From assembly GCA_016748015.1 (NCBI GenBank), contig JAAOMT010000512.1, positions 1,037,757-1,101,756 on the forward strand: a stretch of DNA of 64,000 nucleotides, read 5' to 3'. The position numbers and the translations under genes were made by a program. Source of the DNA: Geosiphon pyriformis. Taxonomy: Eukaryota > Glomeromycota > Glomeromycetes > Archaeosporales > Geosiphonaceae. Shown piece after piece: positions 22,528 to 36,244 of the stretch (position 1 is the first letter of the stretch; the number at the start of each line of letters is the position of its first letter). Under the pieces are notes generated by a model. The model did no database searches and was not told the DNA's origin. It saw nothing but the letters and a program-made list of their open reading frames with translations.

Positions 22528-25500
22528 ATGGACTTCTTTCGTAAGAGCACAAATATCTCTTCCACCACATACTCACCAACCACACTCCTGAATGTGGTCA
22601 AAGCAAGGATTCAATTATCGGGATTAACATGTGCAAGTTGTGTCAAGTCTATCGAACAGACTCTGGCAAGTTTGCCAGGCGTAGTAGTCTCTTCAATAAC
22701 AGTCAATCTCTTATTAAGTAATGCGACTCTGCAATTTGATACCACCCGAATAACTCTATCACATATCACAAGAGCAATTTCAGAAACTGGATATGACGTG
22801 ATCGAAGCTAATTTATTAAAAACTCAATCTTTATACATACCACCAAAAAAGAGATTCTCTGATCTTTCGAATCTTACTAAAAAAGCTTCGGATGATACAA
22901 TAGTTGTGCTTGAAGAATCAAGAAAAACCGCTATTGAGACTGCGGTTAATGGAATTGATTTTAAACGTAATATTAATGCCACCACCATGAAAAAAGAATT
23001 TCAAGAAATATCTCAATCATCGACCATAAGACTAACCATTTCTGGAATGGTATGTGGCTCTTGTGTGAGTATTATTCAACGTACATTAGAAGGATTGAAC
23101 TCGGTGGAATACGCAAACGTTAATTTGCTCACCAGCGAAGCCAGTGTCAAATATAATCCTTATGAAATTGGACCACGTGATATGATTCAAAAAATTACGG
23201 AACTCGGATTTAATGCTCACGTGACAAAAACCGCAACAAATCAACAAGGAAACGCGATACGTCAGCTTGCTGAGAAGGAACAACAACGATTTAAAAATCA
23301 TTTTGTTTTATCATTGTGGTTCGCTGTACCCACTTTTATTATTGCCATGATATTCATGAATGCACTTCCACATGATAATAGAATCAGACAGATATTCATG
23401 ACTCAAATGGTTCCTGGACTCGAAATTGGTACCTTTCTCTTATTCCTGCTTGCAACACCAGTTCAATTTTATCTTGGATATCCATTTTACGTCAGAGCAT
23501 GTAAATCATTATATTATGCAAGAGCTGCAAATATGGACACATTAGTTTCAATTGGTATAACTGTCGCGTATGCTGGCTCAATAGTAAACGTGTGTTTGCC
23601 AGTCGCTCACGGTAGCGATCAACCTGGCCAGCAATTCTTTGAAACTAGTGTATTCTTGGTTACTTTTATATGGTTGGGGAGATGGATGGAAGCCAAGGCT
23701 AAAGGAAAAACTTATGAAGCAATCACGAAGCTAATGGAATTACAGCCTGAAGCTGCGACTTTGATCGAATTAGTTCCACATCAGAAATCCGGTGACAATA
23801 TTATCGAAACTGAAATTGATCTATCCCTAGTTCAAGGTAAGAAAATTATCTCCGAATCAAAAAAATATGAAGATTTAAAGTTGTTATAATATATTTTCTT
23901 ATTAATAATAATTAATTGAAAAATAGTGGGGGATATTCTAAAGGTCAACCCTGGGGCAAGAATCCCTTGTGATGGTTAGTAATTATTGTTTGCTTTGTTT
24001 CTACGAATAAAGGATTGTCCTATTGGTTCTCTATCATTTTTCAAACATTAATTTATCTTTCTCTTTTGATTAATTTAGGTAAAATTTATCGTGGCTCAAC
24101 CAATATTGATGAGTCAACATTAACGGGAGAATCAATGCCAGTCGTGAAAGGTATTGGGGATGATGTTTTCACCACAACATTTAATACCACATCTTCAATT
24201 TGGATAAAAGCAACGCGTGTCGGAGCTGATACCACCTTATCGCGTATTATTAAACTTGTTCAAGAGGCACAGTCTAGTAAAAAAGCTCCAATCGAAGCTT
24301 TAGCCGATAAAATTGCACAAATTTTCGTTCCTCTGGTAATTTCAATAGCAGTTTTGGCTTTTGTAACTTGGTTCGGATTAGGTGTCACTGGTCACATTCC
24401 GGAAGATTGGCTGCCAGATGGTCAAAACTTTGCCGTATTTTCGTTGTTCTTTTCTATCTCTGTGTTGGTCATCGCATGTCCATGTGCAATGGGTCTTGCT
24501 TCGCCGACAGCAGTCATGGTTGGTACTGGAGTGGTTGCCCAATTCGGAATTTTGATTAAAGGTGGTGGTGAGGCGATTGAAATGGCCCATCGAGTCGATG
24601 TGATAGCTTTTGACAAGACTGGAACATTGACTTACGGAAAACCAAAAGTGGTTGAAACAAAATTTTTGCACAGACCTGAAACATTGGAAAAAGATAATAA
24701 ACAGAGGGAGCAATTGTTAATGAGAATTATTGGCATGATTGAATCGTCGAGTGACCATCCTTTGGCAAAAGCTGTTTCTCAGTATATCACCGAACAAGCA
24801 ATCATTCAAAGAAACATAAATGCATTATCTTTTGCCTCTTTTGCTTCTAATCCAACAATTATTGTCCCTAAAGTCGAATTGGAACTACCATCTAGCCATG
24901 TTTCGTTAAAAGAAGTTACCGAAATACCGGGGAAAGGATTACGCGCCAGAATCAAAGTTTCTTTTGTCCCGAAAAATTTCTTTCCGGACAATATTAATAC
25001 GGAAATCTCGGATTCTGACTCTGACGCGACTTCCACATATTATAACGTGTATATTGGTAATGAGAGTTGGATGCGTGACAATGGTTGCGTTTATCCATGG
25101 CATATTACAACCCAAGAAGGTGATTCGGTTCTTCATAAATGGAAATCATCAGGTTTTTCAATTGTACTCGTAGGTCTTTCACTAGCTAAAGCAAAACCTC
25201 AAAAGAGAGGGGGTATAATTCTTGCCCAATTCGCCATCGCAGATACTCCAAGGCCAGATGCCAAAAAAACAATAGCCGCGTTAAAGGAAAAGGGAATTGA
25301 AATTTGGATGATTACAGGTGATAATCCATTAACTGCCGCAGCAATCGCTCTTCAAGTTGGCATTGAAAATGTCTTGGCCGAAGTTTCACCAGAAATGAAA
25401 GCCGAAAAAGTGAAATGGTTGCAACGCCGTGGTGCCGAGCCAAAAGAAAAAAAGAAAAAGAATAAGAAACAAGGACCCACAACATTCAGAATTATAAACG

Positions 25501-25985
25501 ATACCAAAAGCATTGATATCATTCAACCCGAACCTACAATCTCTCGTCTCCGATTTTGGCGAAGATTTAGTGGCAATGTTGGACCACCTCCACACCAACG
25601 TGCGACAGTTGCAATGGTTGGAGACGGTATCAATGACTCACCAGCTTTAGCACAATCTGACTTGCCCATATCAATTGCAAGTGCCACTGATGTTGCTATT
25701 GAATCAGCTTCAATTGTTCTCACAAGGTCAACGCTAACTTCACTCGTCACACTGATCACTCTGTCTGACGCGGTAATTCACCGTATACGAATGAATTTCC
25801 TATGGGCATACGTGTACAACATGCTAGCTATACCTATAGCAGCCGGTATTTTTTTTCCAGCGTTCAAATTCGCTTTACGACCCGAAATTGCTGGATTGGC
25901 TATGGCAGCTAGCTCTATTAGTGTCGTTTTGAATAGCTTATTGTTGAGGCGATTCAAGGAGCCCAAGGTTTCTGATGTTGAATAG
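22528..25985 (+). CDS. Cu(+)-exporting P1B-type ATPase (CCC2/ATP7-like)
   Basis: Pumps Cu(I) from the cytosol into the trans-Golgi lumen using ATP, which in fungi loads secreted copper enzymes. Three exons, 22528-23836, 23927-23974 and 24079-25985, give 1087 aa in frame. Two N-terminal metal-binding domains carry GLTCASC (Cys35/Cys38) and GMVCGSC (Cys176/Cys179). Then come transmembrane helices, the actuator motif STLTGES, the transport-site helix with CPC (about 586-588) in ACPCAMGLASPTA, the phosphorylation site DKTGTLT (Asp631), the SDHPLAKAV His-Pro motif, TGDNPLTA, and the hinge GDGINDSPAL (about 967). The last two membrane helices carry Tyr-Asn (YVYNMLA) and Met-x2-Ser-Ser (MAASSIS), as in copper pumps. 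A Lys-rich loop (KEKKKKNKK) sits in the ATP-binding domain. Start: a TTG codon precedes the ATG at 22528; the ATG was chosen. The protein could support copper supply to secreted enzymes such as the LPMO at 51.8 kb (inference). Confidence 0.95.
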
Positions 25986-28900
25986 AAAGAACGTGAGTTG
26001 ATTGCTAAAAATCATCTGCCTCAATATTTAGTAGTTTCATTTTTTTTTTAGCAGAATACAAATGCAGAGACACATTCTTGTATATATAATTATAAAATAA
26101 ATTATCAAAAAGTAGCTTTAGGATAGTCTGTATACTAGTCAATATAATCCCCTTTTTTATTGTAATAATAATAACATATCGTTTTAGAAGAACGTGATGA
26201 GAAAGGAGTTTTTCTAATATCTTCCCATTTTCCCTTATTGTATTCTAGGCCAACTTGGGAGGAATAATTTATTAGGTTGCGTTAAAATTCTTGGACAAAT
26301 CCATTCTCTTTGAATTAAATCAGATTTTATGCCTATAATCTCATTAAAAACTTTGTTTTACTTTAAATATTTCCTATTTAGTCTCTAACTATTACTTTAG
26401 CACAACTTTTTACTATGGTTTATTTGCAAAAACTTGACATTTAACGATTTAACCACAAAAATACAGGTTATTTTTTGGGATACTATTTTAATCGCTTTAT
26501 TGAATTTAGTGAACAAGCCCCCTGGTATCTCTAGTTGATCGATATTTGCTGCTTCTTTTAATGATCAAGTTGAGCAAAACTCTGCTTATGCAAGTAAAAA
26601 AAGTTATCGCTCCCTCTTTATCATTAAATATTAGGTGCTTTGTCTCTTATTGAGTTTTGAAATGAGTTTAGAATTCAATTTTTAATGTAAATTTGGAACT
26701 TTTTTACAATCTGACATGTTCCAAAGCCAAGATCAAGAAATTTCAATTCATTTTTATAATCGCGGGGACTCAAAATTTGAGAAAAATGAAATTTTGAGTT
26801 TAGGAACCACTAGGGATTTATCAAAGCCATAAGTTTCCAGAACCTAGATTGATAGTTTCAAATATAGAATTTACTGGTTATCATCAATATTTGTGCGATG
26901 AACTTTGGGCGTTCAAGTTTTTTAGAAAAAACTCAATCTTGGATGCAAACCTACACCTAAATCGGAATTCTAACCTTGACAAAAATGGCTTATAAAAACA
27001 TTTTCATATTCGGTAGTGTGAAATTAATAACTTGCCGAAATGCCACTACAATCTCGTCGCTATCAGACGTTTTCTTATAGCAAACAGAAGTTATAGGTGT
27101 AATTTGAATATCTTCTTCTGCAACAGAGTATTAGTTTTTAGACTTTTTCGAAATTATTAGGAATCATATATTATTAAGGCTTGACCCAAAAGTTCTTGAA
27201 GCTTTTCACCAGTTTTCACATTATATTTGCATGTTATGATGATATTAAGAGACAAAATTATATTCCGTTAACAAGCATCAGATTCTGTTATGTTTTGTAC
27301 CGATTAATAAAAAGTCCCAAATTAAGAATACTTTAACCTTTAACCTAAATCTTGAAAAAAACTTAATTTCACGGGTAATAGTAAAGGTTTATTACAATTT
27401 CAAAGGGACAGAATAATTTTTTAGTTCTATTTTTGTAAAGGCGACGTATTAGATTCAAGTTTATATGAATTGCCGAGCAAAGATAAAAGCATGGGTACAG
27501 GAATCGCAATGGCTCCTTTCTTGTGATTAAGTTCTTGCTGATTTCTATGCCATAATTAAAAAACAGATGCTTAAAGACAAGGAATATAATTTCACAGAGT
27601 AATACAAAAAATTGGTTTCATGTTTTATTTGAATATCTGCTTGAAAATTTGAATTTTAATCAATACGATATAAAATATTCAAACGTTTATAATAGAGTCG
27701 GTGAATTTAGATTAAACGTTGGATTCAAGTTATCAAAATATAGACGATTTATATGATATAAAAATATAAAAATTTGTACTCAAAGTATAAAGGTCATGAT
27801 AAAAAATAATTTCAAGATAAAATTTCTTTGAAAAGTTGGTAAGATTCTATTCAAATATTCGCAAAAATTTTAATTTTTAAAATTAAAAATAGAATATAGG
27901 TTAAAATCTTAATTTTGATTAATCAATAACAGTTTTATTTTTATCAAAAAATGACTTTAGTTTATTTTTTTTTATAAAGAGCCTAATTTTAAGGTATAAT
28001 ATTTAAATTAACTAATCTTGAAAAAGAAATAAATTATTATATTTTTTCTATATCATCTTAAAGTTTCGTTTGGCTTTTAATTTTCGTTATTAGCCTTAAA
28101 ATAAAAGTTAGAAATTTTTTTTCCTTGAAAATCAATATCAGAGAAATAAAGTAGCTTAGTAATTGAAAAAAAATTTAAAAATTTAAAAATAAAATCTATA
28201 CAATGTTAGAGAAAACCAATTTTTTTTTAAAAAAAACGATGTTAGCTTGATTATGAAAAAATTGTGTTTTTTTATTTAGTAACTAAAAATGGATAGTTTT
28301 TAATTTTTATATCAAAATATTTGAATATAAATATTATGCCTACTATATAACACTTTTTATAAACAAAATAAAAGAGAATTCCATTAAAGAAGATAAACAA
28401 ATTTGTTAAAATTCAAATCGTCAGATTTTTATACATGAAAAAAGTTTCATGAATTAGAAATTTTTTTGTTTCCCTTTTTGAGGTTCTTATTTATTTATTT
28501 TTGACATACTTCATTTTGAAAACTAATTTATCGTACAAGAAATTTGTGACTTTTACTGGTTTTCAATTTCATTTAACGAATTTTTTTTGATTCTTGAATG
28601 AACTTCTAAATATTTACTAATCATTTCCATCGTCTTTTCTTGGCTTTATAAAAAAAATATATACTTGTCTTTGGGGAAGAAACTCCGCCTAGTTTGAAAA
28701 TCAAAAAAATTATTTACAAGACTCTTGGATGTTTTGTGGTACCATCTCAGGTCTCAAGGATTAGAACAATACTCTCTAAACAGATTTCATTTAATATTAT
28801 TGTCTTAGATTAATCTTTTACAACGTTTTATTAAAAAAGATAAAACATTACTGCTGGTCTATTGTTTATATTCCCAAATTTATCTATACAACTTTAATTT

Positions 28901-30126
28901 CTTTAAAAAATTTTATATAAAATAGTCATTCTGTTTAAGATTCTAAACTCGATGAGAAACAAATGACATCACTTTAAGATATGCCACGCGATTCTTTTAA
29001 ATTTCTTTCTGGCGACTAATTTTAGAATATTACTTCAAGTTTAAATGAGTTTTTTTGCAAAATATTACAAGATCAAAAATCAACAATTATGCTACCAGTT
29101 TGTTGCATATTCCAAAATAAACTAATGATTAATTAAAAATTTCCATTTATGGGCAAGATAATTTTATGCATGCAACAATTGTCATTAAAAGTTTACCCAC
29201 TATTTATGGCTGTTTTTTTGTTAGCTTACTTTGGTATCCAAACTATTATTAGCTATTAATACCACAAATTTCAAAGCCGATGAACCTAGCTTTTTTATTC
29301 ACTTTATCGCTTAAAGTCATTTTTTAGCTCATTCTAATACCCTGTAAGACTGAGGGTACAACACCAAGAATTTACTCTGGTCTTTAAAAATTCCCATAAA
29401 GGTCCACCGATAATTTGTCTTTTATAATATGAAAAGAGAAAATGGACAATGAATATTTATTTTTAATCACTATCATAGTATCTCGGATTTTTTTTCGTCT
29501 GAATGGTAAATGAAAAGGTGATGGAATAATTCAATCGCTGCAAACCTGAAACACACCAGGAATTCAGTACATATCATTCTATTTTTATAAGATCTGTGTG
29601 ACAAAGGAGTGACATTACAGGATTATTGCATTTGCAGTTGTTAACTGGATTCGGCTCGCAACATATACACAAGAAAAAAAAGTTGCACGAGAACAGTGGA
29701 ATTAAGTTGATTTCCCTATTTGTTTGAAACATTACATCGTTTTGGACCAATGGAAAATACGACGCGAACACAAAAGTCAACCTGAAAATGCATAATGAAT
29801 ACTTTCAAACAGTGCACTCTCGAGCTGATTCCTTTTACTTTTCCTTCGTCACGACGTTTCTATTCATATTTAATTTTGGAATTGCCCCTTTTCCCTGCTG
29901 GCCCAGGGCATTACTTTTTATTTCTAAACGTCCATATTCAACTTGGCTTGACAGGGAATAGTTCAAACAAATACGTCACCTTTTTAATAAAAATAATTGA
30001 ACCTTCGAAAAAAAATACACTCAAAAAGACAGTTCACGAAGGAAATACCAATATAATATAATATATATCTTATATAAAGATAGAAACTCACAAAATACAA
30101 CTACTGTTTTCGAAATCAATATAATA
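25986..30126. other. AT-rich intergenic region
   Basis: Begins with the 3' untranslated region of the copper ATPase, with an AATAAA near 26097. The rest shows only short chance frames. TATA-like sequence (about 30052-30076) precedes the next gene's ATG by about 50 bases. No recognisable gene or mobile element. Confidence 0.5.
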
Positions 30127-33100
30127 ATGATAAGAGGAGCTACAGGTTCCTTGTTGAGATCGTTCAGCAGTGCAGGAGGAGCCATGAAAAGAACCGAGAG
30201 CAGTTCCTCACGGAAAACAAATAAATCAGCCCCAGTAAAACTATCTATAGAAATGACACATTTAATCGTTAAAAGATGTGCCAACGAAATAGAGCAAAGA
30301 GGTAATTAACTGGTTTTTTTCTTTGAAACCGTATAAACTCTCTCCCTCTCATAATATATGAATTGTCTGTTTGAAAGAGAACCTGAACTTTTGCTGATAT
30401 CTTAATTTGAAAAATTAGGACTGCATGAAAAAGATATTTTCAAACCTGTACGCATTGGAGAAAATGCGGATGAAATTCGTGAATTAATAAACTGTATGCT
30501 GCAAGATAATCGAATGAAGTTTGAAGAGGAAATCATTCATCAAAATATTCATAATGTGGTTGCAGCTATGAAATGGGCATTAAGACATTGTGAAGTAACG
30601 TTGGTTCCTTATCAATTCTATGAGGAATTCGTGCGATTTGAGCAAGGTAAATTTTGAAAATCCTGCATAGATGAATAAGGTTACCTGACTTTAAAAAATT
30701 TAATAATTTCTCCTTCAATAATCACAAATAGAATGGGATTTTGATCCGGAGAAAGGTTCTTTCAACCAATTTTTACAATACCTTCCCAAACAAAATCAAG
30801 ATATTCTTCTTTGCCTATTTAATATTTCTTCCAAAGTTACCGAGGAATCACAACTTAACCAAATGACCGCAGAGAAGATTGTAAAATCATTAGCACTTTG
30901 TGTCTTGGGCGACCATGAGAAAAAATTCGACACTTTTGATGATGCATATTCAGAATATTCAAAATGCTCAAATGCTTGTCTTCATCTATTTCTCGCTTAC
31001 CTACGAGAACAAGCACTTGGAACTCAGCTCCCACCAAGATTAACCATCTTATTGGATAATTATCATGACGTACGAGCAAAATCAGTGGCTTCAATGTACA
31101 TGTTAGGACCTCCACAATCAATGGCCCTAAGGCCAAATTATATATCTTCACAAACTAATTCACAATATTACGCTTCTACCACCTCTTCAGTATATGAACA
31201 ATCAGAATATCAAAATTCAGAATATGAAGAATCAATCAATTATTTATCTTTAAATCAGAATTCAAATGATCAATTATCGAACAATCAACTTTATCAAAAG
31301 CCTACCAATCAATATTTATCCATGGAGCAATCGTCATATAATTATGATCGCCCAATCAGTATTTTGCGAGTAACGCGAAAAATTCCTGGTCAAGTTGAAA
31401 ATCCAAATGGTGATCCAAGAAAAAACAAAGGTGTTAGTATAATTTTACCTGAGTTAGTCGGCAATATTAAAAGACAGACTGCCGTTCGTGCGAGCGCATT
31501 AATGACTGTAGAAGAACAAAGGACAGCAGAAAAATTATGGCTTGATTTTCAAACCGAAGGGATTGGTGGTTTCTCGGATCAATTTCTCAAATTATTTTTT
31601 TCACTGGATGATCGAGATGATTTACAACTTAATTCATCTGTATTTCCAACTGTGGATAAGCGAAAGAAGAGTCGACGATGGTCAACGGATTCCAAAACTC
31701 CAAACTTTTTTAGTAGCATGAGAAATTTTCATAAATACACCATCCAGGAAAATATTCAGGAGGAAAAGAAGAACAAAGATGTTAACGAATCAGAGAATTC
31801 TAAACAAAAGCGATCACCACGACCTATTACTCTAGCGTGGAATAATTTCAAAGAATTTGGATTTGATGGATTCTTAGGAAATAATCATTCAGACTCATCT
31901 AATCCCAACAAAAAGACATCAAGTGATGATAAAAGTAATTTTGATGTCGTTAGCATCGAGAGGATTGAAGAAATAAATGATACCTCAACGGAAAGACAAC
32001 CACGTCCTTTGACCATTGCTTGGAACAATTTCAAAAGTAATGGATTCGGAGATTTGGCGGCAGAAAACATTTCAGATTCCCTTTCACTCAATAGCTCATA
32101 TTTAGATTCTCCTGCTCACTCTATTTTCAGTAATGATGCATCTGTAAATGCGCTGGATGAATCAATGATGTCAGTCAGATCAGGCAAATCTCGTAAAAGT
32201 TCAAGTAAAAGATCTTTTATTCTTCGTCGGAATATGCCGAGACGGTCACGTTCTGTTGATGATAGGCAATCTAGGAGTATTGTTGGTCGAAATATTAATG
32301 AGGATCTTGAAGAGTGGCACATGATTGACAAAAATCAAGATTTGCCAACAACACATTTAGCCATTGAAGCGATTGATGAGATATTTCCTTATGTTTGGAT
32401 GGAGAGGACTACTGCTGAAGATAAGGACGGCTATTGGGGTGATTGGGTATTTATCGAGCCAAGGAAAGGGTTGATTAACGAATGCGAATGGATAATGATT
32501 GAAGAACAACAGCAAGTTTTTGGAAATGATTGGGGTAACCCTAATAATTACACACAATTCTCGAGGACTCGTAGTATACTTCGGCTTTCATGGTTCCGAA
32601 AGAGTTTTGCTAGTAAAAGAAATAGCCAATCAAATAATTCTCAAGGAGGTAACAAAAGAATTAAAAATCTTCCAAGTCTTCGATCTTCCTTGCATAAACA
32701 GGACAGCAATCCATCGGGCTCAAGGGTATCGAAGAAGAAAGGAAAAAAATTAGAGCAAGGTTTGGGTGATGAAAACTATGGTCGAGATGAATGGTCACAA
32801 AGAAATAATATTGATACCTCTTCAAGAGAATATATGTCTGATGCAGGAGTTGGAAGTCTTGCATCTGACAAATATCTGCAAGAAAACTCATTTGAAAATA
32901 ATCAGATACAGAATGCAAAAACATTAAATACAAATCAACAACTGAGATTTAATTCAATCGATTCCAGAGAGCCATCCAAACCGAATTCGTTGAGGTCGCT
33001 TGAAACACCAAAACTATATTCAACGAACTCAATTGAGTCACGAAGGGTGAATCCAATAAAATTATTTGAACAACCGAAACTTAATTCTTTTAAATCCCTT

Positions 33101-34297
33101 GAACCACCAAAATTGAATTCGATGAGATCCCTTGAACATCCGAGACTCAATTCGCTGAGATCACTTGAGCCACCAAGAATGAAATCATACGAGTCACCCA
33201 AACTAAGTCCAATACAATCAAGTGAATCATTAAAAATTGATTCTGCGATACCAAATGACCCCACAAAACTGCAGGTCAAGAGATCCAACGAGCAACCCAA
33301 GCCTCAGCTAATAAAATCAAGTGAATCACCCAAATTTGAATCAATAAGAGGGAATGAACAATTGAAACCTCATCCGATGCAGTCAAGTGAACAGTTAAGA
33401 CAATATCCAATCCAACAACCAGGACTTGAAATGATGAGATCAAACACCCCACCGATGAGATCAGTCGAACCTCCAAAAGTTCCAACGAGATCAAATGAGT
33501 TCCCAAAACCTCAGATGCAATCAATTCAGACTTCCAAACTTGAATCGATGAGATTTAAAGAACTACCAAAGCCTCAGCCTATGCAATCTTATGAGGCATC
33601 AAACTCTCAATTAACTAACGTCGCAATGCTTCAACATTATACCCCAGATGTTGAACCACATCAAATATACGTTACTAAAGAGACCCTCGAAACCTCTCCC
33701 TCCAGTGGGGAACATCGACCACCAAATCGTAAAAATTTTCCATTATACACAAGTGAAGAAAAATTGCTTCCATATAAAAATGACGAAAAATTGGAGCCAC
33801 GCTCAAATAATACTACAATGCTGCGATCAGTATCTAATGATTCAGCTACATATTCCACTGAAGAAATCCTGGACTCTTATACAGCGGGGACACCTCGAAC
33901 TTTTGTCGCCCCCAAAGTAACTCCTGTTGCAAATAAGGTCCGTGAGACATCAAAAAACATCGCTTCTAATGAAATAATTCGTCCAGCTAGATCTGAAGCG
34001 CGTATGGTGCATTTAAATGAACGTCATGCTGGAATTGCTTCACCGAACAAACCAAGTAAAAAGTATCCAACTCATCAAACATACCAAACCACCTCACAAA
34101 GGCTTGCCTCATCACAGGTTTCACCAAGTGAACAAGTTATCCAGGCCACTAAAGCTGCTGCGACTTTAAAAGCCGCCAAAGACGCTGAGGCTGCCGAGAT
34201 TGCTCAAAAACATCAATCAACGGTGTCTAGTACTAGCTCGATAAAACCCACAAAACCTCCGCGCAGTGATCGAAGAGTAAAAGTGGTTTCTTCTTAA
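30127..34297 (+). CDS. Msb1/Mug8-like (RhoGAP-fold) cell-polarity protein with long disordered tail
   Basis: Probable fungal Msb1-type protein; in yeasts this family acts near Cdc42/Rho1 in polarised growth and wall synthesis. Exons 30127-30301, 30419-30646 and 30732-34297 give 1322 aa in frame. The first 300 or so residues form the family domain: LSIEMTHLIVKRCANEIEQRG, HEKDIFKPVRIGENADEIRE, NIHNVVAAMKWALRHCE, LVPYQFYEEFVRFE, and LPPRLTILLDNYHDVRAKSV. It resembles a RhoGAP fold, but I do not see the catalytic Arg-finger motif of true GAPs. The other roughly 1000 residues are Ser/Asn/Gln/Lys-rich. They include a twofold motif PRP(I/L)T(L/I)AWNNFK (about 31830 and 32010), a conserved-looking Trp-rich segment (about 32380-32550), and a Leu/Ser/Pro repeat block. 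The first ATG of the open first exon was taken as start. Confidence 0.72.
32962..33600 (+). repeat. imperfect protein-coding repeat in the Msb1-like tail
   Basis: Repeating unit of about 10-15 residues with the core (P)(P)KLNS(M/L)RSLE, seen as EPPKLNSMRSLEHPRLNSLR and diverging downstream into variants such as ESPKFESIR and EQPKPQLIKSSE. At DNA level the copies are diverged, so the array is old. It is probably an intrinsically disordered scaffold segment. Confidence 0.65.
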
Positions 34298-36244
34298 GAC
34301 AAATCTCGTAACATCTCTAATCTTTGTAATAAATTTTTAGACCTTCATAAATATCAAGCAGTCGTGAAACTGAGTTTTATTACCATTCAATTTCGGGAAA
34401 TGAAACCTTTTGCAATTTAGAAAAAGAAATTAGTTTTTTTCATTCATTTTTTTCACAACTGCTATTTATTGTCGTTTAAATTATTTTTAGCTATTCTTGT
34501 ATATTAGAATCCATATAAATGTTAAGAGGGGTTAAACTTAATGGATTTCAATCAATATAAATGTAATGCACGTGTTATTCTGGTCCAAGATTGGTATCAG
34601 CTCAGTAGACTTAATTAGCATTATATAAAAACGCCATATTTATTAACCTCTTCGAAAAGTCAAAGATATTTTTCGTGATTATACGCTTTGTTCTTTAATA
34701 TTCCATGAATGGCTAGAAGATTAATGGGTTAATTTAAATAAATAGGTTTCTATTTATTTTTGATAATTAAAACCTCAGCCATTATAAGATTAAGTTGAAA
34801 TGTTAGTTTGAAATCGTACTTTACTCACAGGGATCAAATATTTTTGTTAATGAGACCAAATGATTCGATGAGTTTACCGATTTCCGCAATGCTTAATTAT
34901 TGGGCGTGAGCTGATGCGATAAAATAATTGAAGCGTTTCCAAATCAATCAAATATGAAGGGGTTTATAATAAAATCTGCTTGCAATACAAATTAACAAAT
35001 GTGGAAATAGGGGAATTTGATGAAAATGAGTCATTATAAATACGAAAGATCAATGTTCGCGATAAAAGCTCTGGGATTTTTGAGAACAAATATCAGTCGT
35101 TTGAAGACAATAAAAAAGGAAACAAATAATTTTTGTAAAAGTTAAAAAAATTTTTCCATTAAAACTCTGTTAATAAAAAGAATTTTTTTTACAATTCTCA
35201 AAAATACGATTTTTCATTCATCTAAAATTTGAAAATTCTTTGATTTTTTTGTAAAATTCAACATTTTAACCCAATTATATATCTGTTAACAGGTTAAATT
35301 TTTTATACCAAAAAACATAACTGTTTCACATTATTTATACATCACTTTATAATTTACTAATTTTGGTTTTAAGTTCCCTCTTGCAAATGCTAAAGTGTAA
35401 AAGTTAAAATTTGTATTGTGAAACTAAAAGGTCATCAGACTCATACCAAATAGTAGTTCATTGAAACCGAAATATACATCATTCTCCATTTTTAATTCTT
35501 CAAATCAGCCGAATTGTATTTTATCCAAAAAAATATTTATTCAAAAACGCCCGATATACGCCAAACATAGGCTGATAATGAGCGGGCTGATCTGTAACTT
35601 TTGAATGTAATCAACTATAATTATAAACTCATTAATTCTTCCGCAATATTGAACCCGTCACACAAAGCCAAAAACCACAGAAGTTATTCAAAATTATTTT
35701 GTTTCCTTGAATTTTCAATTTGATTAATTGAGAGGCTAGAATATTATTAATATAACAACTCTTAGTATCAAAGAGATTCCAGTTGCTAGTTTGTGAATAA
35801 AATATGGATTGTAGAAAAAAGAAAAATTATACAAAGAAGAGGTATGATATGATAATAGCTGTCATTATTGGATACGATAAATAATGTGATTTATAATTGT
35901 CATGAAATTACGAAATACATGCGATGTTGGTAAGAATAATGAAAGCAGCAAGCTCAACAAAAGTATGATGCTCTAGACTACCATTTTTATCCCGGAATGC
36001 CAAATTCAAAAATTCTAACATTCTTATAAGTTCAACTAAGGGTTTTTGACCAAAGTGTTTAAAAGCAGAAAGGTACAAAAAAACCGATCGAGCAAAATGT
36101 TCAATAAATAAATATATCATGAGAGACAAGAGAAATCAAAGTGTTTTGTTTTGTTTTGTGTTTGGAATTTAGTCTTTGACAATTTGTTTGTGATCTCGGT
36201 AATGCCAACCGATCCAATTTGACGATCTCATGCTCATGTAATAA
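34298..36244. other. AT-rich intergenic region
   Basis: Lies between the 3' ends of two convergent genes. A 73-codon minus-strand frame (36129-35908) with a hydrophobic end has no recognisable family match and no clear splice partner, so I do not call it. Nothing else is visible. Confidence 0.5.

Noticed and set aside
24378-25966. Several minus-strand frames of 60-110 codons inside the copper ATPase
   Set aside because: They lie opposite conserved coding sequence and show no motif of their own.
32116-33858. Minus-strand frames opposite the Msb1-like tail, up to 121 codons
   Set aside because: They mirror the repetitive low-complexity codons of the plus strand; the plus frame is continuous with the conserved domain.
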